Positions 1-6,165 of a stretch of 20,080 bases of DNA are shown here, piece by piece (position 1 is the stretch's first letter; each line of letters starts with the position of its first letter). A model generated the notes under the pieces. The model searched no databases. It saw only the letters and a program-made list of their open reading frames with translations, and had not been told where the DNA came from. The translations under genes were made by a program, and so were the position numbers. Source of the DNA: a virus. The stretch is taken from positions 1 to 20,080 of IMG/VR virus record IMGVR_UViG_3300031772_000373. One strand, 5' to 3'.

Positions 1-8
1 TTCCCCTA

Positions 9-68
9 CCTTTACCAAACTGCCGCTGTATGCCCTTCTAGGCCCTTCTAGGGCATAATTGGTAAAGG
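9..68. repeat. Nested inverted repeat at the window's left end
   Basis: A perfect 10-bp outer inverted repeat (CCTTTACCAA at 9-18, TTGGTAAAGG at 59-68) encloses a perfect 8-bp inner one (TATGCCCT at 29-36, AGGGCATA at 50-57). The inner loop carries the direct repeat GCCCTTCTAG twice in tandem. As RNA this folds into a long interrupted hairpin; as DNA it could be a protein-binding site. A run of six T lies near 95-101, too far from the stem for a standard terminator. The structure is seen directly; its role is unknown. Confidence 0.55.
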
Positions 69-157
69 CCCCCTTCCGGGAACTATTTGAGACTTTTTTA
101 TCAATTTTCTCCCCAAAATTGGTAAGAATGTCGTATATATAGGTAGAAGTACGCAGT

Positions 158-368
158 ATGAAAAACGGGGCCGGAAGGACGGGGACGAAAAACCCGTAAG
201 AACGGCAAGCGTACCAAGAAATTGCGCGAGGGTCCGGATGCTGGGGTTGGTCCTCCAGTGACGGGGCGCAAGGGTTCCCAAAACGGGGCCGCGCTGAGGC
301 GGGGTAAAAACGATCCGCCCGATTTTGCTTTTACAGAAAATCCGGTAACGGGTATCGGATCGAAATAA
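158..368 (+). pseudogene. Possible broken or frameshifted small basic ORF
   Basis: An ATG at 158 opens a 13-codon frame (MKNGAGRTGTKNP) that stops at a TAA at 197-199. The +1 frame across the same place is open from 162 to a TAA at 366-368 and reads as a Lys/Arg-rich segment followed by a Gly/Pro/Asn-rich one, but it has no ATG of its own. The two halves together would make a coherent small basic protein of about 70 residues. A one-base indel, a decayed gene, an unusual start codon, programmed frameshifting or chance are all possible. The ribosome site before 158 is weak. No function can be assigned. Confidence 0.22.
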
Positions 369-408
369 CCATAAGCGACAAGCAAGGCAAAAGAAGATTT
401 CCAATTTA

Positions 409-433
409 GGCCAGCGGACTTCAAACGCTGGTC
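409..433 (+). promoter_or_regulatory. Leader hairpin upstream of the 29-residue ORF
   Basis: GGCCAGCG (409-416) pairs with CGCTGGTC (426-433), eight pairs with one G-U, around a 9-base loop. It is followed at 440-458 by a GGAAACCTTTTTGAGGAGG leader nearly identical to the leaders at 2824-2842 and 3276-3298. The hairpin sequence differs from the TACGGTCC family further on, but its position just upstream of this leader is the same. Probably a translation, processing or mRNA-stability element; inferred from position only. Confidence 0.4.
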
Positions 434-465
434 CTCATCGGAAACCTTTTTGAGGAGGATGGAAA

Positions 466-555
466 ATGCACAAGGGGATGGTGGTAGTGACGTTGATCGG
501 TTGCGCGGTTGCTCTTCTGGCGTCCTTCCCCTGGAGCGCGGTTTTCGGAGGGTGA
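466..555 (+). CDS. 29-residue single-pass membrane peptide
   Basis: This short gene begins with MHKGMVVVTLIGC and is hydrophobic almost throughout (residues 4-24: Val, Leu, Ile, Ala, Gly, Cys), so one membrane-spanning helix or a signal-anchor is likely; the Cys at residue 13 within the hydrophobic stretch is a weak lipobox-like feature at best. A textbook GAGGAGG at 452-458 sits 7 bases before the ATG, within a leader shared with the genes at 2850 and 3307, which argues for real translation. An ATG at 450 in another frame precedes the ribosome site and is unlikely to be used. A small phage membrane effector is one possibility; function unknown. Confidence 0.5.
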   Translation: MHKGMVVVTLIGCAVALLASFPWSAVFGG

Positions 556-560
556 GAAAA

Positions 561-647
561 ATGAGATGCGATAAGAGCCGCAAGCGGAACTTCCTCACGG
601 TTTGGGGGATGAGGAAGTTGGGGGAAAAGTCAATGTCGCGGAAATAA
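561..647 (+). CDS. Possible 28-residue basic peptide
   Basis: The frame encodes a 28-residue, Arg/Lys-rich peptide (MRCDKSRKRN at its start). GGAGGG at 547-552, overlapping the end of the preceding ORF, lies 8 bases before the ATG. Its coding sequence contains the 10-bp inverted repeat at 588-619, and its last codons form the first copy of the TGTCGGAAA-type repeats, so this stretch may be regulatory rather than coding. No family recognised; chance ORF remains likely. Confidence 0.25.
   Translation: MRCDKSRKRNFLTVWGMRKLGEKSMSRK
588..619 (+). promoter_or_regulatory. Perfect 10-bp hairpin upstream of the 705 gene
   Basis: AACTTCCTCA (588-597) pairs perfectly with TGAGGAAGTT (610-619) around a 12-base loop. 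No T-run follows, so a Rho-independent terminator is unlikely. It lies 86 bases before the next strong start (705), in front of three direct repeats. A mRNA stability or operator element is plausible but unproven. Confidence 0.4.
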
Positions 648-684
648 CAAACATGTCGGAAATAAAAGCTTTGTCGGAAACGAA
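633..684. repeat. Three direct repeats, possible operator
   Basis: Three near-identical units occur at 633-647 (ATGTCGCGGAAATAA), 653-665 (ATGTCGGAAATAA) and 671-684 (TTGTCGGAAACGAA). Their starts are spaced 20 and 18 bases apart, roughly two helical turns, just before the ribosome site of the 705 gene. That spacing is what a protein binding one face of DNA, or repeatedly along an mRNA leader, would use. Role inferred from layout only. Confidence 0.4.
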
Positions 685-704
685 GGGTTAGAAAGGAGAC
701 AGTT

Positions 705-1148
705 ATGAGTGCTTGGGGTGAAGGCATGCAAGCCAACGACACGGTTCTCGATGCCATCGGGCCGTTCCGGAACTATGAGGTCAAGGGGCTCCCTCTCAAC
801 AAGAAGGGGCAGGCTGTCGTGGACGGCAAGGCTCCGCTCTTCGATGTTCTCGTTCAGGCTGTGAAGAAGAATACCTGGGATCCTGACATGAGCATCCTGG
901 GGCTGACCGAGTTCTTCCTCGACCAAGGAACTGTGATCGACGCTGACAGCCGGGAGTACGTCCTCGAGGCCATCAAGCGGGAACTCCGACCCAAGCAGCT
1001 CGAACGCTGGGCCGGAGACGAAGGTCGTAAGGCTGCGCTTCGGCGCTTCAGGGACCGGATCATGGGGAAGCCCGCGGATTCGGCGGCGGTCGCCCAGGAC
1101 AACGAGGGGCTGATCTCCAGGATGAGCCGGGCAAGGGATCAGGCCTAG
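705..1148 (+). CDS. Hypothetical protein with DUF4259-like N terminus
   Basis: A 147-residue soluble protein. Its first residues follow the pattern WG-x-G-x3-ND-x2-LD, which recalls the start of DUF4259 proteins; this is a resemblance from memory, not a search result. The middle (residues 40-100) is predicted helical, and the C-terminal third is Arg-rich (KAALRRFRDR). There is no signal peptide or membrane segment. The start is supported by AAAGGAG about 8 bases upstream. Base composition is more GC-rich, with fewer AT-rich codons, than the replication genes later in the window. Three direct repeats lie immediately upstream. Function unknown. Confidence 0.8.
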   Translation: MSAWGEGMQANDTVLDAIGPFRNYEVKGLPLNKKGQAVVDGKAPLFDVLVQAVKKNTWDPDMSILGLTEFFLDQGTVIDADSREYVLEAIKRELRPKQLERWAGDEGRKAALRRFRDRIMGKPADSAAVAQDNEGLISRMSRARDQA

Positions 1149-1193
1149 CGTTTTCGAAGAAGTTGTATTTTGATTGAGAGGCGGCAGGATGGT

Positions 1194-1388
1194 ATGACGC
1201 GGAAAATGGAAATGGAGATGGACAAGTTTTACTATATTCAGTTTCAGGCCCCGGCAGGGAATTGGGTTGATTCTATTGGGACGCAGGACTTGAAGGACGC
1301 GAAGCGCCATTTGTCTTATGAGAAGAAGCTGAAGCGAGAGAAGAACTGGAGAATCATCCGCCGTTACAGCGAAGTAATCGAGAGCTAA
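1194..1388 (+). CDS. Small hypothetical protein, 64 residues
   Basis: The likely start is the ATG at 1194, since an in-frame TTG at 1170 precedes the purine-rich ribosome site (GGCAGGATGG at 1183-1192, a variant of the GAGGAGGATGG used by neighbours). Its N terminus is Met-rich (MTRKMEMEMD). A compact alpha/beta segment follows: YYIQFQAP, then a charged helix, then WRIIRRYSEV at the end. This layout recalls many short phage proteins that finish with a basic beta strand, but I do not recognise a named family. The stop codon is the first part of the hairpin at 1387-1451. Function unknown. Confidence 0.65.
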   Translation: MTRKMEMEMDKFYYIQFQAPAGNWVDSIGTQDLKDAKRHLSYEKKLKREKNWRIIRRYSEVIES

Positions 1389-1451
1389 TCAATCCTAGTA
1401 CGGTCCCCCTTCCCCTCACTTCCGGGAGGCGGGGCCCGCGTTTGGATTGAT
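1387..1451 (+). promoter_or_regulatory. Intergenic hairpin, family member 1
   Basis: The outer stem ATCAATCC (1387-1394) pairs with GGATTGAT (1444-1451). The inner stem CGGTCCCC pairs with GGGGCCCG, one G-U included, and a short CCTC/GAGG tip closes it. It overlaps the stop codon of the upstream gene and ends 5 bases before the GAGGAGG of the next. The left-arm string TACGGTCC is shared with other members. No T-run follows it. Confidence 0.65.
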
Positions 1452-1467
1452 AAATGAGGAGGATGGT

Positions 1468-2325
1468 ATGCAGAAGCGCGAGGACGCACACAAACCCAGC
1501 GCGATTGTCCCGGAGGATTACGAGTACGTTGCCCAGGAGTGTATCAAGGTCGAAGGAATCGAGACGTGCGAAATTCTGATGATGAATCGGGCGAAGATCG
1601 AGGCTCATATGGCCCGCACGGGCGGGACGTACAGCGGTCATGAGCATGGCGGGAACTGTATGGTATGCGGGAGCGTGAACGCTATCTATACGGTTCTCTT
1701 CTACCATAAGAAGACCAATTCGTACATCCGCATGGGTAGCGATTGCGCGGAGAAGTGCGAGTGCGGGAATTCGGCAGACTTTCGTTACTTCCGGACGGCG
1801 GTTCAGGACGCTCTCGCCCGCAAAGCTGGACTCGCCAAAGCGGAAGCGACTCTGAAGACTCTGAACCTTTCAAAAGCATGGGAGATTCACGGCGGGACCG
1901 TGAACGGCAATGAGGAGTCAATCATCCGCGATATCGTTGGGAAGTTAATCCAGTACGGCGGGCTTAGTGAGAAGCAAATCGCCTTCGTCGGCAAGCTCCT
2001 GAATCAAATCGAGACAAGGCCGGAACGCGAGGCGAAGAAAGCGGCCGAAGCCGCTGCCGCTCAACCTTGCCCCAGTGGGCGGGTTGAAATCCGGGGTGAA
2101 GTGTTATGCACAAAGATTCAGGAGTCCTATTTCGGGGATACGCTCAAGATGTTGGTTCGGGCCGATGAGGGCTTCAAGGTTTGGGGTTCGGTCCCCAACA
2201 GTATTGACCCCAAAAATGGAGACGTGGTTTACTTCATGGCGCAAGTGGAGCCGTCGAAGGATGATCCGAAGTTCGGATTCTTCAAGCGGCCTACGCGGGC
2301 GGAAGTGGTGAGGGCGGCTCAATAG
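1468..2325 (+). CDS. Zinc-binding protein with C-terminal OB-like domain
   Basis: A 285-residue protein. The ATG at 1468 follows GAGGAGG (1456-1462); an in-frame TTG at 1447 lies before that site and was rejected. Residues 58-99 carry a His/Cys cluster (H58, H60, C64, C67, C93, C97, C99) framing a strand-rich stretch (YTVLFYHKKT), consistent with a zinc-binding fold. A helical middle with an Ala/Glu linker (about 190-205) leads to a C-terminal domain from about 207 to 285. That domain is beta-rich and contains KVWGSVP and FGFFKRPTRA, a pattern suggesting an OB-like nucleic-acid-binding fold. I infer a DNA- or RNA-binding accessory protein; no named family recognised. Confidence 0.8.
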   Translation: MQKREDAHKPSAIVPEDYEYVAQECIKVEGIETCEILMMNRAKIEAHMARTGGTYSGHEHGGNCMVCGSVNAIYTVLFYHKKTNSYIRMGSDCAEKCECGNSADFRYFRTAVQDALARKAGLAKAEATLKTLNLSKAWEIHGGTVNGNEESIIRDIVGKLIQYGGLSEKQIAFVGKLLNQIETRPEREAKKAAEAAAAQPCPSGRVEIRGEVLCTKIQESYFGDTLKMLVRADEGFKVWGSVPNSIDPKNGDVVYFMAQVEPSKDDPKFGFFKRPTRAEVVRAAQ

Positions 2326-2388
2326 TCCATCCTCTTACGGTCCCCCCTCCTCCCCCTGTAGGGGAGGGGGCGGGGCCCGCGAGTGGAC
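2325..2388 (+). promoter_or_regulatory. Intergenic hairpin, family member 2
   Basis: The outer stem GTCCA (2325-2329) pairs with TGGAC (2384-2388). Inside it, CGGTCCCC pairs with GGGGCCCG, and a long C-rich arm pairs with a G-rich arm (CTCCCC with GGGGAG at the tip). It begins at the last base of the upstream stop codon. It has the same TACGGTCC left-arm string and GCCCGCG right-arm string as member 1, although the tip sequence differs. Confidence 0.65.
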
Positions 2389-2428
2389 GGGTTAGATTCG
2401 GTGGCCCCTAATATAGTGGAGGATGGTT

Positions 2429-2770
2429 ATGGCGTGCATCATTTACGTTGTGGAATTGTGGGCATGGGCAAACGGGAAAAAGCGCGAAGTCAAGGTTCCG
2501 TATACGGGGCAGAAATTGAGGGATGTAAAAGAAGTTCTTGAGGATATTTTCAAGTGGGGGCAGAATGACTTTCAGCCTCTTCCCCTTCCTTCCGTTTCGG
2601 TCGGAGATGTCGCTATCGTGGGGAGCAAGCGGTATCGGTGCTGCGGGTGCGGCTGGCGCGAGTTGGAACCTGGAGAGGATGGAACGGATTTCGGACTAAT
2701 GGGCGAGTACAAGCGGGGCGGGAAGTCCGGAGTCAAATGCGTGGTTGATAAAGACGGATACTTCACCTAA
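2429..2770 (+). CDS. Hypothetical protein with Cys cluster
   Basis: A 113-residue protein. An ATG at 2423 directly abuts the ribosome site, so the second ATG at 2429 (MACIIYVVEL), 6 bases after GTGGAGG, is the better start by comparison with the neighbours. Residues 71-74 read CCGC, followed by GWRELEPGE, and another Cys occurs at 104; a small metal site is possible but incomplete. The remainder is mixed alpha/beta, with a Pro-rich stretch near 50-56. No membrane segment. It lies between hairpin members 2 and 3 in what is probably one transcript. Function unknown. Confidence 0.75.
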   Translation: MACIIYVVELWAWANGKKREVKVPYTGQKLRDVKEVLEDIFKWGQNDFQPLPLPSVSVGDVAIVGSKRYRCCGCGWRELEPGEDGTDFGLMGEYKRGGKSGVKCVVDKDGYFT

Positions 2771-2771
2771 T

Positions 2772-2824
2772 CAATCCTGTACGGTCCTCCCCCGCGCAAG
2801 CGGGGCGAGGACCGCGTAGGATTG
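2772..2824 (+). promoter_or_regulatory. Intergenic hairpin, family member 3
   Basis: CAATCCT (2772-2778) pairs with AGGATTG (2818-2824). After a small internal loop, CGGTCCTC pairs with GAGGACCG, and CCCCGC with GCGGGG closes on a GCAA tetraloop. It starts two bases after the upstream stop codon. A T5 run follows at 2831-2835, and then GAGGAGG. This is the clearest member because its arms are long and the loop is a stable GNRA tetraloop. Confidence 0.7.
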
Positions 2825-2849
2825 GAAAACTTTTTGAGGAGGAGAAAAA

Positions 2850-3221
2850 ATGAAAAAGGAAATGCGTAAGGTTTTCGCGGAAGCTATTTCTAATCTTGGA
2901 AAACTTTTTGAAGAGAAGAAAATCTGCACCATAATGATCGGAGGAACGCTTCACGTCTACTCGAAGGAAATGAGGTCCGTCATAGAGGAAAGAATCAAGC
3001 GGGCTCTCGATGAAGGGAAATCGGTTAAGGAGAATGGAATAACAAAGTGGAAGCGGTTCATGGCCGTTATCAATCCGGGGAGGGAAGGATCGGCCCGCTA
3101 TATTTGGGATAAGAGCGGGAATAAGGTTAAGGCAGAAGTTTTCCTCTACACTAAGGTTAGAGAAAACAATCCTACCCGTGAGTCAGTAGGATTTAAGTAT
3201 ATAAGCTGGGATGAAGTTTGA
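2850..3221 (+). CDS. Hypothetical protein, 123 residues
   Basis: The ATG at 2850 follows GAGGAGG (2836-2842) in the shared GGAAAACTTTTT leader. The N-terminal half is helical and charged (MKKEMRKVFA onward). The C-terminal half is beta-rich and includes WKRFMAVINP and ARYIWDKSG. No cysteine motif, signal peptide or membrane span is apparent apart from single cysteines. The last codons overlap an alternative ATG at 3211 that would extend the next gene, but that extension precedes the next ribosome site. Function unknown. Confidence 0.75.
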   Translation: MKKEMRKVFAEAISNLGKLFEEKKICTIMIGGTLHVYSKEMRSVIEERIKRALDEGKSVKENGITKWKRFMAVINPGREGSARYIWDKSGNKVKAEVFLYTKVRENNPTRESVGFKYISWDEV

Positions 3222-3225
3222 TTAT

Positions 3226-3276
3226 CAATCCTGTACGGTGTCCCGTCCGAAAGGACGCGGACCCCGCGTAGGATTG
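3226..3276 (+). promoter_or_regulatory. Intergenic hairpin, family member 4
   Basis: CAATCCT (3226-3232) pairs with AGGATTG (3270-3276). An inner GCGTCC-type arm closes on a GAAA loop (CGTCC, GAAA, GGACG). It has the same TACGGT left-arm start and CCCGCG right-arm end as the other members. A GAAAAC and T8 run (3282-3290) follow it and then GAGGAGG, so weak termination or attenuation in front of the AAA+ gene is conceivable. Confidence 0.65.
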
Positions 3277-3306
3277 GAAAACTTTTTTTTAGAGGAGGAT
3301 GGAGAT

Positions 3307-4461
3307 ATGAGCAGCGAGAAGGATTTAGTAAACCCGTATGGGAACAATTCCAAGTGTCGGGACTTTTTCAAGCTCTTGCAGGAGGGCCCGAAGACCGCGC
3401 AACAGTTGATTGACTCCGGGATTGTGAAGCATCCCAGGAGAATCCGGGAACTGGCGACGATTCTCAATATGCTGGACGGGCTTCGCGTGCGGGCCCAATA
3501 CAAGAAAGACGTTTTTGACTTGGATGCCGTCTGGAGTATCAACGTTACGGCTCTTTCTTGCCCGCTCATTCAGAAACCGGGAGCGGCGACAGTGGCGGTT
3601 CAGACGGGCCCAACGATTCCGGTCATTCCCGCGAAGATCGGGCGGTATATCCCGCACAAGAAATTTGGGCTTGCTCTCGTCAGCGTGCGCGAGGGAAACA
3701 ACATTTTCCTGTACGGGCCCAGCGGCTCCGGGAAAACTGAAATGGCCTTACAGTTGGCCAAGGCAGACGGAAACCGCGAAACCATCCGAACCAATTTCCA
3801 CAAGGACACCGGAGAAGCGGAGGTTATCGGGGAGGTTTCGCTCAGACAGGAGGCGGGAGTTACGGTTACGGAATGGCACGAAGGGGATTTCGGACGGGCT
3901 TGCCGCCTTGCAAGTGAAGGGAAAAAAATTCTCTTCATTGCGGACGAAATCACGGCTTCTCCCGCCGAAACGTGCTTTCGGTTTCATCGGGTTTTGGAAT
4001 TGCGAAAGGACGGCTCAAGGGAGATCGAGATTCACGGCGAGTTACTAAAGATTCCGGCGGGGAATCTTACCATCGTGGCAACGTCGAATACCTTCCGGCT
4101 CGATGAGCATGGCGAATTTCCCGGAGTCAATACGATGAATCCCGCGTTTTGCAGAAGGTGGACGGGCGGCGTTTTCTTCGTTGACTACGCGGAGAATGAG
4201 GCCGATATCATCGAAGCCAACGGGGTGGGGCGCGAAATGGCACGGGCCCTCACGCAGATGGCCAAGGCAATCCGGAGGCGTTCGATAGACGAGCATCTTC
4301 CCGTCCTCTGTTCCATGGGAACAATGATTGCCGTGGGGCTCAAGGCCCGTCAGTGGGGGATAGAAGAGGCTCTCGCTAATATCTATCTCTCTACACTCCT
4401 GGCGGATGAGAGGGAGCGGGTTGTTGATCCCGTCGTTAGGATTATCAATTTCCCACAGTAA
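3307..4461 (+). CDS. MoxR/CobS-like AAA+ ATPase with N-terminal wHTH
   Basis: A 384-residue AAA+ ATPase expected to couple ATP hydrolysis to remodelling of a partner. Residues about 18-75 look like a winged-helix domain (FFKLLQEG to VFDLD). The ATPase core carries Walker A GPSGSGKT at 137-144, Walker B ILFIADE at 208-214, a sensor-1 stretch IVATSN near 256-261 and an arginine pair in FCRRW near 281-285. This layout matches the MoxR/CobS branch (cobaltochelatase CobS, RavA), whose members work with VWA-domain partners. Such a partner follows 96 bases downstream. The ATG at 3307 follows GAGGAGG; an ATG at 3211 upstream would translate through the hairpin and was rejected. CobS-like genes are known in phages; the target here is unknown, and no cobalamin pathway is implied. 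Confidence 0.88.
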   Translation: MSSEKDLVNPYGNNSKCRDFFKLLQEGPKTAQQLIDSGIVKHPRRIRELATILNMLDGLRVRAQYKKDVFDLDAVWSINVTALSCPLIQKPGAATVAVQTGPTIPVIPAKIGRYIPHKKFGLALVSVREGNNIFLYGPSGSGKTEMALQLAKADGNRETIRTNFHKDTGEAEVIGEVSLRQEAGVTVTEWHEGDFGRACRLASEGKKILFIADEITASPAETCFRFHRVLELRKDGSREIEIHGELLKIPAGNLTIVATSNTFRLDEHGEFPGVNTMNPAFCRRWTGGVFFVDYAENEADIIEANGVGREMARALTQMAKAIRRRSIDEHLPVLCSMGTMIAVGLKARQWGIEEALANIYLSTLLADERERVVDPVVRIINFPQ

Positions 4462-4481
4462 GATATATAAAATCTCCATAT

Positions 4482-4510
4482 CGTTACTCATGATGAGAAC
4501 ATGAGTAACG
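4482..4510. promoter_or_regulatory. Perfect 11-bp inverted repeat between AAA+ and VWA genes
   Basis: CGTTACTCATG (4482-4492) and CATGAGTAACG (4500-4510) are perfect complements around a 7-base loop. GAACGGGGTTTTT follows, so a T5 run starts about 9 bases after the stem. The element may act as a weak intrinsic terminator or attenuator that sets the AAA+ to VWA protein ratio, or as a dyad operator. The sequence alone does not decide. Confidence 0.5.
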
Positions 4511-4557
4511 GAACGGGGTTTTTATGGCTAAGGGTTTGGTAATGATCGGAGGATGGT

Positions 4558-6054
4558 ATGTCAGACGAAACGATTTTCGGTTCGGAGTACGGCAAGGAAG
4601 ATTCGGGGATTTGCCCGAAGTGCGGCGAGTGGAACTGCAAGGATCATGCGGACGTGAACGACGCCTTTCGGCAGGATACGGGATTCGGAGGCGGGCCCGG
4701 GGCCTTCATGGGCGCGGTTCTCATGATCCCGCTTTCCGACAAGGTTAAGGAGATGCTGAAGCGGGGCGAAGGGATCGTTATCAATACGGGGAAGGCCAAC
4801 ACTTTCGAGAAAGTGGAAGCCGACAAAGACGAAGAGCAGGACGAACAGGAGGCGGAAGAGCAGGACGAACAGGAGGAACAGGAGGAAGAGGACGAAGACG
4901 AAGACAGGGAAGTAAGCGAGGACGAGAAAAAGGCGATTGATGATATGGAGGCAATCGCCTCGCCCGAAGTTGTGGATACGACGGGGGGAAAGAAAGTTCC
5001 GAAGTTTGGTAAAGTCAATCTTCCTCCGATCCATATCAGCGGGCGGCATACTCGATATGACGATGAGGAGCGGGAAATCGCCCCGAATAGCAAGGGCGAG
5101 GCGATGCACCTTGATTTAGTCAAAGAAGAAATGGTTATGACGAGCCGCAAGGGGCTGATGATGTCTTGGCGGCAGTATCGAGCGAAGAAAACTCCGATGG
5201 CTCCGATGTATGCGGAGCGTTTCCTCGCCGTCCAGAAGAAGGCCGAAGAAATCATCCCCAACCTTCGGAGGCAGATTTCCGCCGCTCTGGAAGCCGAAGC
5301 GAAGATTGCCCAGGAGCGCGGAACGAAGAAGGGCAAGATTGACGCGGGGCTTGTGCATAAGGTCGCTACGGAGGCCAGCGTCAATATCTTCTCCCGCAAG
5401 GCCGCGAAGAAGTCCTTCAAGTCCGCCGTTTCTATCGTGCTGGACGATTCCGGCTCGATGGCGGAAACTCCTGCTGGTATCAGAGCAACGGCAAGCATCC
5501 TTTCAATGGGGGTGGAAGAGTTCCTCGCGTGCAAGGCGGGAGCGGTTTCGGTTTTGACATACGCGCTGGGCGAGGTCTTCAATTCGCTTGGCGTCAAGTT
5601 CGAGATCGTTTCCTACCAGATGAATTTCCGTTGTCCCAGTGAAAGGAATTGGGGAAGTTTCCATTGGGACGGTCACTACGCGATTCAGTACAAGGGATTC
5701 AATGAGGCGTGGAATGCGGTAAAGGGACGTTTGGTAAACTACATTCCGTTGGGGGCCTTTCTTCCGTATGAGGCCGCAAATTACGCCATGGATCATTTGC
5801 TCAAACAGGATGCACAGAAGAGAGTGTGCATTATGTTGACGGATGCGGATGATTCCAACAAAGGTTCCGGAGAGCTTGGCTATCTCTCCACCGAAGTTGA
5901 TCGGAGGTATAACATTCAGTTTGTCGGCATCGGGATTCTTCAGGACAATATCAAGAGTCAGATGCCTGGAAAATCCGAAGTGGTCATGAAATTGGAGGAT
6001 TTGAATTCGGCGGTATTCAATAAGCTGGCGAAGCTGATACATCCGGCTTCCTAG
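4558..6054 (+). CDS. CobT-like VWA-domain protein
   Basis: A 498-residue protein that probably partners the AAA+ ATPase just upstream. The start follows CGGAGGATGGT. Residues 19-30 hold CPKCGEWNCKDH, a likely zinc knuckle. Residues about 87-125 are almost entirely Glu, Asp and Gln. A helical middle leads to the VWA domain from about 285 to the end, with an intact MIDAS start D296-D-S298-G-S300-M and a later LTDADDS. The segment just before the MIDAS (KIDAGLVHKV to SRKAAKKSF) matches the order of elements in CobT, as does the acidic stretch. In the family, CobT and CobS form a chelatase complex; RavA-ViaA is a parallel. In phages such pairs have unclear roles. Confidence is high for the fold and low for the substrate. 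Confidence 0.87.
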   Translation: MSDETIFGSEYGKEDSGICPKCGEWNCKDHADVNDAFRQDTGFGGGPGAFMGAVLMIPLSDKVKEMLKRGEGIVINTGKANTFEKVEADKDEEQDEQEAEEQDEQEEQEEEDEDEDREVSEDEKKAIDDMEAIASPEVVDTTGGKKVPKFGKVNLPPIHISGRHTRYDDEEREIAPNSKGEAMHLDLVKEEMVMTSRKGLMMSWRQYRAKKTPMAPMYAERFLAVQKKAEEIIPNLRRQISAALEAEAKIAQERGTKKGKIDAGLVHKVATEASVNIFSRKAAKKSFKSAVSIVLDDSGSMAETPAGIRATASILSMGVEEFLACKAGAVSVLTYALGEVFNSLGVKFEIVSYQMNFRCPSERNWGSFHWDGHYAIQYKGFNEAWNAVKGRLVNYIPLGAFLPYEAANYAMDHLLKQDAQKRVCIMLTDADDSNKGSGELGYLSTEVDRRYNIQFVGIGILQDNIKSQMPGKSEVVMKLEDLNSAVFNKLAKLIHPAS

Positions 6055-6076
6055 CTCCCGAAGCAAGGGCTTCTAT

Positions 6077-6126
6077 CTGCCGTTCCTCTTCCACGGGGAG
6101 CGGCAGGACAGGGGCCTTACTTTTTT
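6077..6126 (+). terminator. Hairpin plus T-run after the VWA gene
   Basis: CTGCCGTTCC (6077-6086) pairs with GGAGCGGCAG (6097-6106), ten pairs including one G-U, and a T6 run occupies 6121-6126. The 14-base gap between the stem and the T-run is longer than in a classical intrinsic terminator, so the call is tentative. It marks the end of the AAA+/VWA block. Confidence 0.4.
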
Positions 6127-6165
6127 GGTAATCTTTTAAGGGGATTGGAATGTGTCCGATTTGTG

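Noticed and set aside
134-141. TATATATA as a -10 box near the left end
   Set aside because: No acceptable -35 box at 16-18 bases upstream; resemblance to the CGTTATAT promoters is partial.
101-757. 218-residue minus-strand frame (and the 48-404 minus frame)
   Set aside because: It runs against every other gene, crosses the direct repeats and the strong + start at 705, and reads as Arg/Ser/Phe-rich shadow with no motif.
3211-3306. Upstream start of the AAA+ gene at 3211
   Set aside because: It would translate through the intergenic hairpin. The shared leader and GAGGAGG place the start at 3307.
4524-4748. 74-residue + frame overlapping the VWA start
   Set aside because: It reads through the ribosome site of the VWA gene, is rich in Arg and Gly, and has no site of its own beyond a weak one.
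4644-5597. 317-residue minus-strand frame under the VWA gene
   Set aside because: Ser-rich shadow of the acidic tract, while the + strand carries a clear MIDAS motif and a ribosome site.
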